From the NCBI GenBank assembly GCA_017940105.1, contig JAGAZG010000117.1:1-6305 (forward strand): a stretch of DNA of 6,305 bases, given 5' to 3'. The notes under the pieces are model-generated. The model saw only the letters and a list, made by a program, of their open reading frames with translations, ran no database searches and was not told where the DNA came from. The stretch is from Mailhella sp. GTDB lineage: Bacteria > Desulfobacterota > Desulfovibrionia > Desulfovibrionales > Desulfovibrionaceae. Position 1 is the stretch's first letter, and each line of letters begins with the position of its first letter. Shown here in pieces: positions 6,192-6,305 of this stretch. Made by a program: the position numbers and the translations under genes.

Positions 6192-6305
6192 CCCTGCTCT
6201 TGCTTTTTTTCAGGCAGGACACCACGGAATTCCAGCCTGTGCAGCGGACAAGGTCCAAATTCTTTAAGGGCTTCGCGATGTTCCTTAGTGCCATAGCCCT
6301 TATGC
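6179..6305 (-). CDS. rnhB: Ribonuclease HII, C-terminal end (partial)
   Basis: Only the last 41 residues are inside the window, with the TGA stop at 6179-6181; the gene continues to the right. The fragment begins HKGYGTKEHREALKEFG and continues with PCPLHRLEF, which matches the conserved end of RNase HII (H-K-G-Y-x-T...H...L...G...HR.SF). The enzyme cuts RNA in RNA-DNA hybrids, including single ribonucleotides embedded in DNA. The catalytic acidic residues lie outside the window. It directly precedes and overlaps yraN, so the genes are probably co-transcribed. Confidence 0.9.
   Translation of the reverse strand, partial: HKGYGTKEHREALKEFGPCPLHRLEFRGVLPEKKQEQGWLF

Noticed and set aside
1..6305. 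CRISPR array, insertion sequence, phage or defence genes
   Set aside because: No regularly spaced repeats, transposase, integrase or defence-type domains were seen on either strand.

Overview
The window looks like a piece of chromosome from a moderately GC-rich delta-proteobacterium. The run rnhB-yraN-rsmI-smpB next to a fused TAXI-type TRAP transporter fits a Desulfovibrio-like (Desulfovibrionales) genome. That assignment is inferred from gene content and protein style; no search was run.

Left part (1-1178). A perfect 20-bp inverted repeat lies exactly at the window edge. It sits inside a reading frame that is open from base 1 and ends in an ATGA overlap with the first clear gene. That gene (213-1067, plus strand) encodes an exported protein of unknown function with two folded regions joined by a polar linker. 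A bidirectional hairpin terminator (1121-1151) separates it from the convergent transporter operon.

Middle part (1179-4492, minus strand). Transcription runs right to left. A strong sigma70-type promoter (4431-4459) is followed by a leader of about 135 nt whose first 59 nt can fold into a three-way junction. Next come a 660-aa TRAP permease (fused small and large membrane subunits, 4289-2307), a 159-nt gap with a possible second promoter, and the TAXI-family periplasmic binding protein (2147-1179). Together they form a complete secondary uptake system for an unidentified, probably carboxylate-type, solute.

Right part (4493-6305, minus strand). This is a compact housekeeping cluster: the end of rnhB (RNase HII), yraN (UPF0102), rsmI (16S rRNA C1402 2'-O-methyltransferase) and smpB (tmRNA-binding protein). 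Its first three genes overlap, by 4-13 and 68 bp, and smpB follows after 48 bp. The theme is nucleic-acid maintenance and translation quality control. No clear terminator follows smpB, so read-through into the transporter leader is possible.

The genes are mostly well-known families. The least ordinary elements are the edge palindrome, the exported two-domain protein, and the structured 5' leader in front of the TRAP operon.
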